DNA of 64,000 bases from Cycloclasticus pugetii PS-1 (GTDB lineage Bacteria > Pseudomonadota > Gammaproteobacteria > Methylococcales > Cycloclasticaceae). A model generated the notes under the pieces. The model had not been told where the DNA came from, made no database searches, and saw only the letters and a program-made list of their open reading frames with translations. The DNA is taken from the NCBI RefSeq assembly GCF_000384415.1, contig NZ_ARVU01000001.1, positions 744,001 to 808,000 on the forward strand, read 5' to 3'. A program made the translations under genes and the position numbers. Positions within the stretch are counted from its first letter, which is position 1. Each line of letters begins with the position of its first letter. Positions 63,879-64,000 of this stretch are shown piece by piece.

Positions 63879-63954
63879 AAACAGCTTTTGGGTGATTAAT
63901 ATTACCCACATATTTTTTATACTGTATTGACTACAAGCTGATAGTGAGTCGTGA

Positions 63955-63978
63955 GGGAAAGGTCTAGAGGCCTTTCCC
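63955..63978 (+). terminator. Terminator after rplT
   Basis: GGGAAAGG at 63955-63962 pairs with CCTTTCCC at 63971-63978 around an eight-base loop that includes a short internal palindrome, followed by TTATTTATTT. It lies 77 bases after rplT and could act as a terminator or attenuator before the next operon. Confidence 0.7.
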
Positions 63979-64000
63979 TTATTTATTTGGATTAAATAAA

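Overview
The window reads as a contiguous piece of chromosome from a marine-type, motile gammaproteobacterium. The gene content (polar-type fliGHIJ, Na+-pumping oadGAB, cbb3 oxidase, PBP1b, YoaA, TsaB, a long TrpS, OmpW, and a Rieske aromatic dioxygenase beside a meta-cleavage-type hydrolase) and the AT-leaning codon use resemble Cycloclasticus and related hydrocarbon degraders. That genus-level placement is inferred from protein families, not from a database match.

Layout. 1-3077: end of a flagellar export/motor operon (fliG partial, fliH, fliI, fliJ). 3152-6342: oadGAB, the sodium-pumping oxaloacetate decarboxylase. 6718-8301: dusA and folE. 8522-9779: a small membrane protein, a small lipoprotein and a class II glutamine amidotransferase in one probable operon. 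9776-12754: an HDOD protein and a REC-GGDEF-EAL protein with degenerate signature residues. 12831-25582: a long co-directional housekeeping run (mrcB, TPR lipoprotein, a PD-(D/E)XK-like hypothetical, yoaA, tsaB, yciO, M50 protease, trpS, ppnP, pyk, scpA, scpB, rluB). 25579-26463: a diguanylate cyclase. 26688-36162: the cbb3 oxidase locus (ccoNOQP, small membrane protein, ccoG, ccoH on the minus strand; fnr; ccoI-ccoS on the plus strand; a SafE-type membrane protein), with an FNR-like box before ccoN. 36201-39957: sufT, a YihY/BrkB membrane protein and glnS. 40092-43938: OmpW with its own FNR-like box, then a two-subunit Rieske dioxygenase divergent from an alpha/beta hydrolase across a short intergenic region that holds a palindrome. 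44096-46589: a zinc-ribbon protein and an ABC exporter. 46932-56934: a complete type I-F CRISPR-Cas system (cas1, cas2-3, cas8f, cas5f, cas7f, cas6f, leader, 30 repeats and 29 spacers). 57102-57177: tRNA-Asn. 57247-60564: aspartate aminotransferase and uvrB. 60647-60723: tRNA-Val. 60768-63878: thrS, infC, rpmI, rplT, ending in a terminator.

Functional links. The oxidase genes form one assembly programme: structural subunits, copper delivery (CcoI, CcoS), maturation (CcoG, CcoH), and an FNR-type oxygen sensor encoded beside its likely target. The Rieske oxygenase and hydrolase look like a small catabolic island without its own electron-transfer partners; the neighbouring OmpW could admit hydrophobic substrates. 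The defence system is intact by every motif checked: the Cas1 and Cas6f active-site residues and the Cas2-3 nuclease and helicase motifs are present. Its leader carries one exact and one near match to the IHF consensus.

The most unusual observations are a base-composition seam between cas1 and cas2-3, a 37-codon ORF with a hairpin ending one base before cas1, a hydrolase whose expected catalytic aspartate is an asparagine, and the palindrome between the dioxygenase and hydrolase genes. I found no clearly new defence or mobile system beyond the I-F locus.
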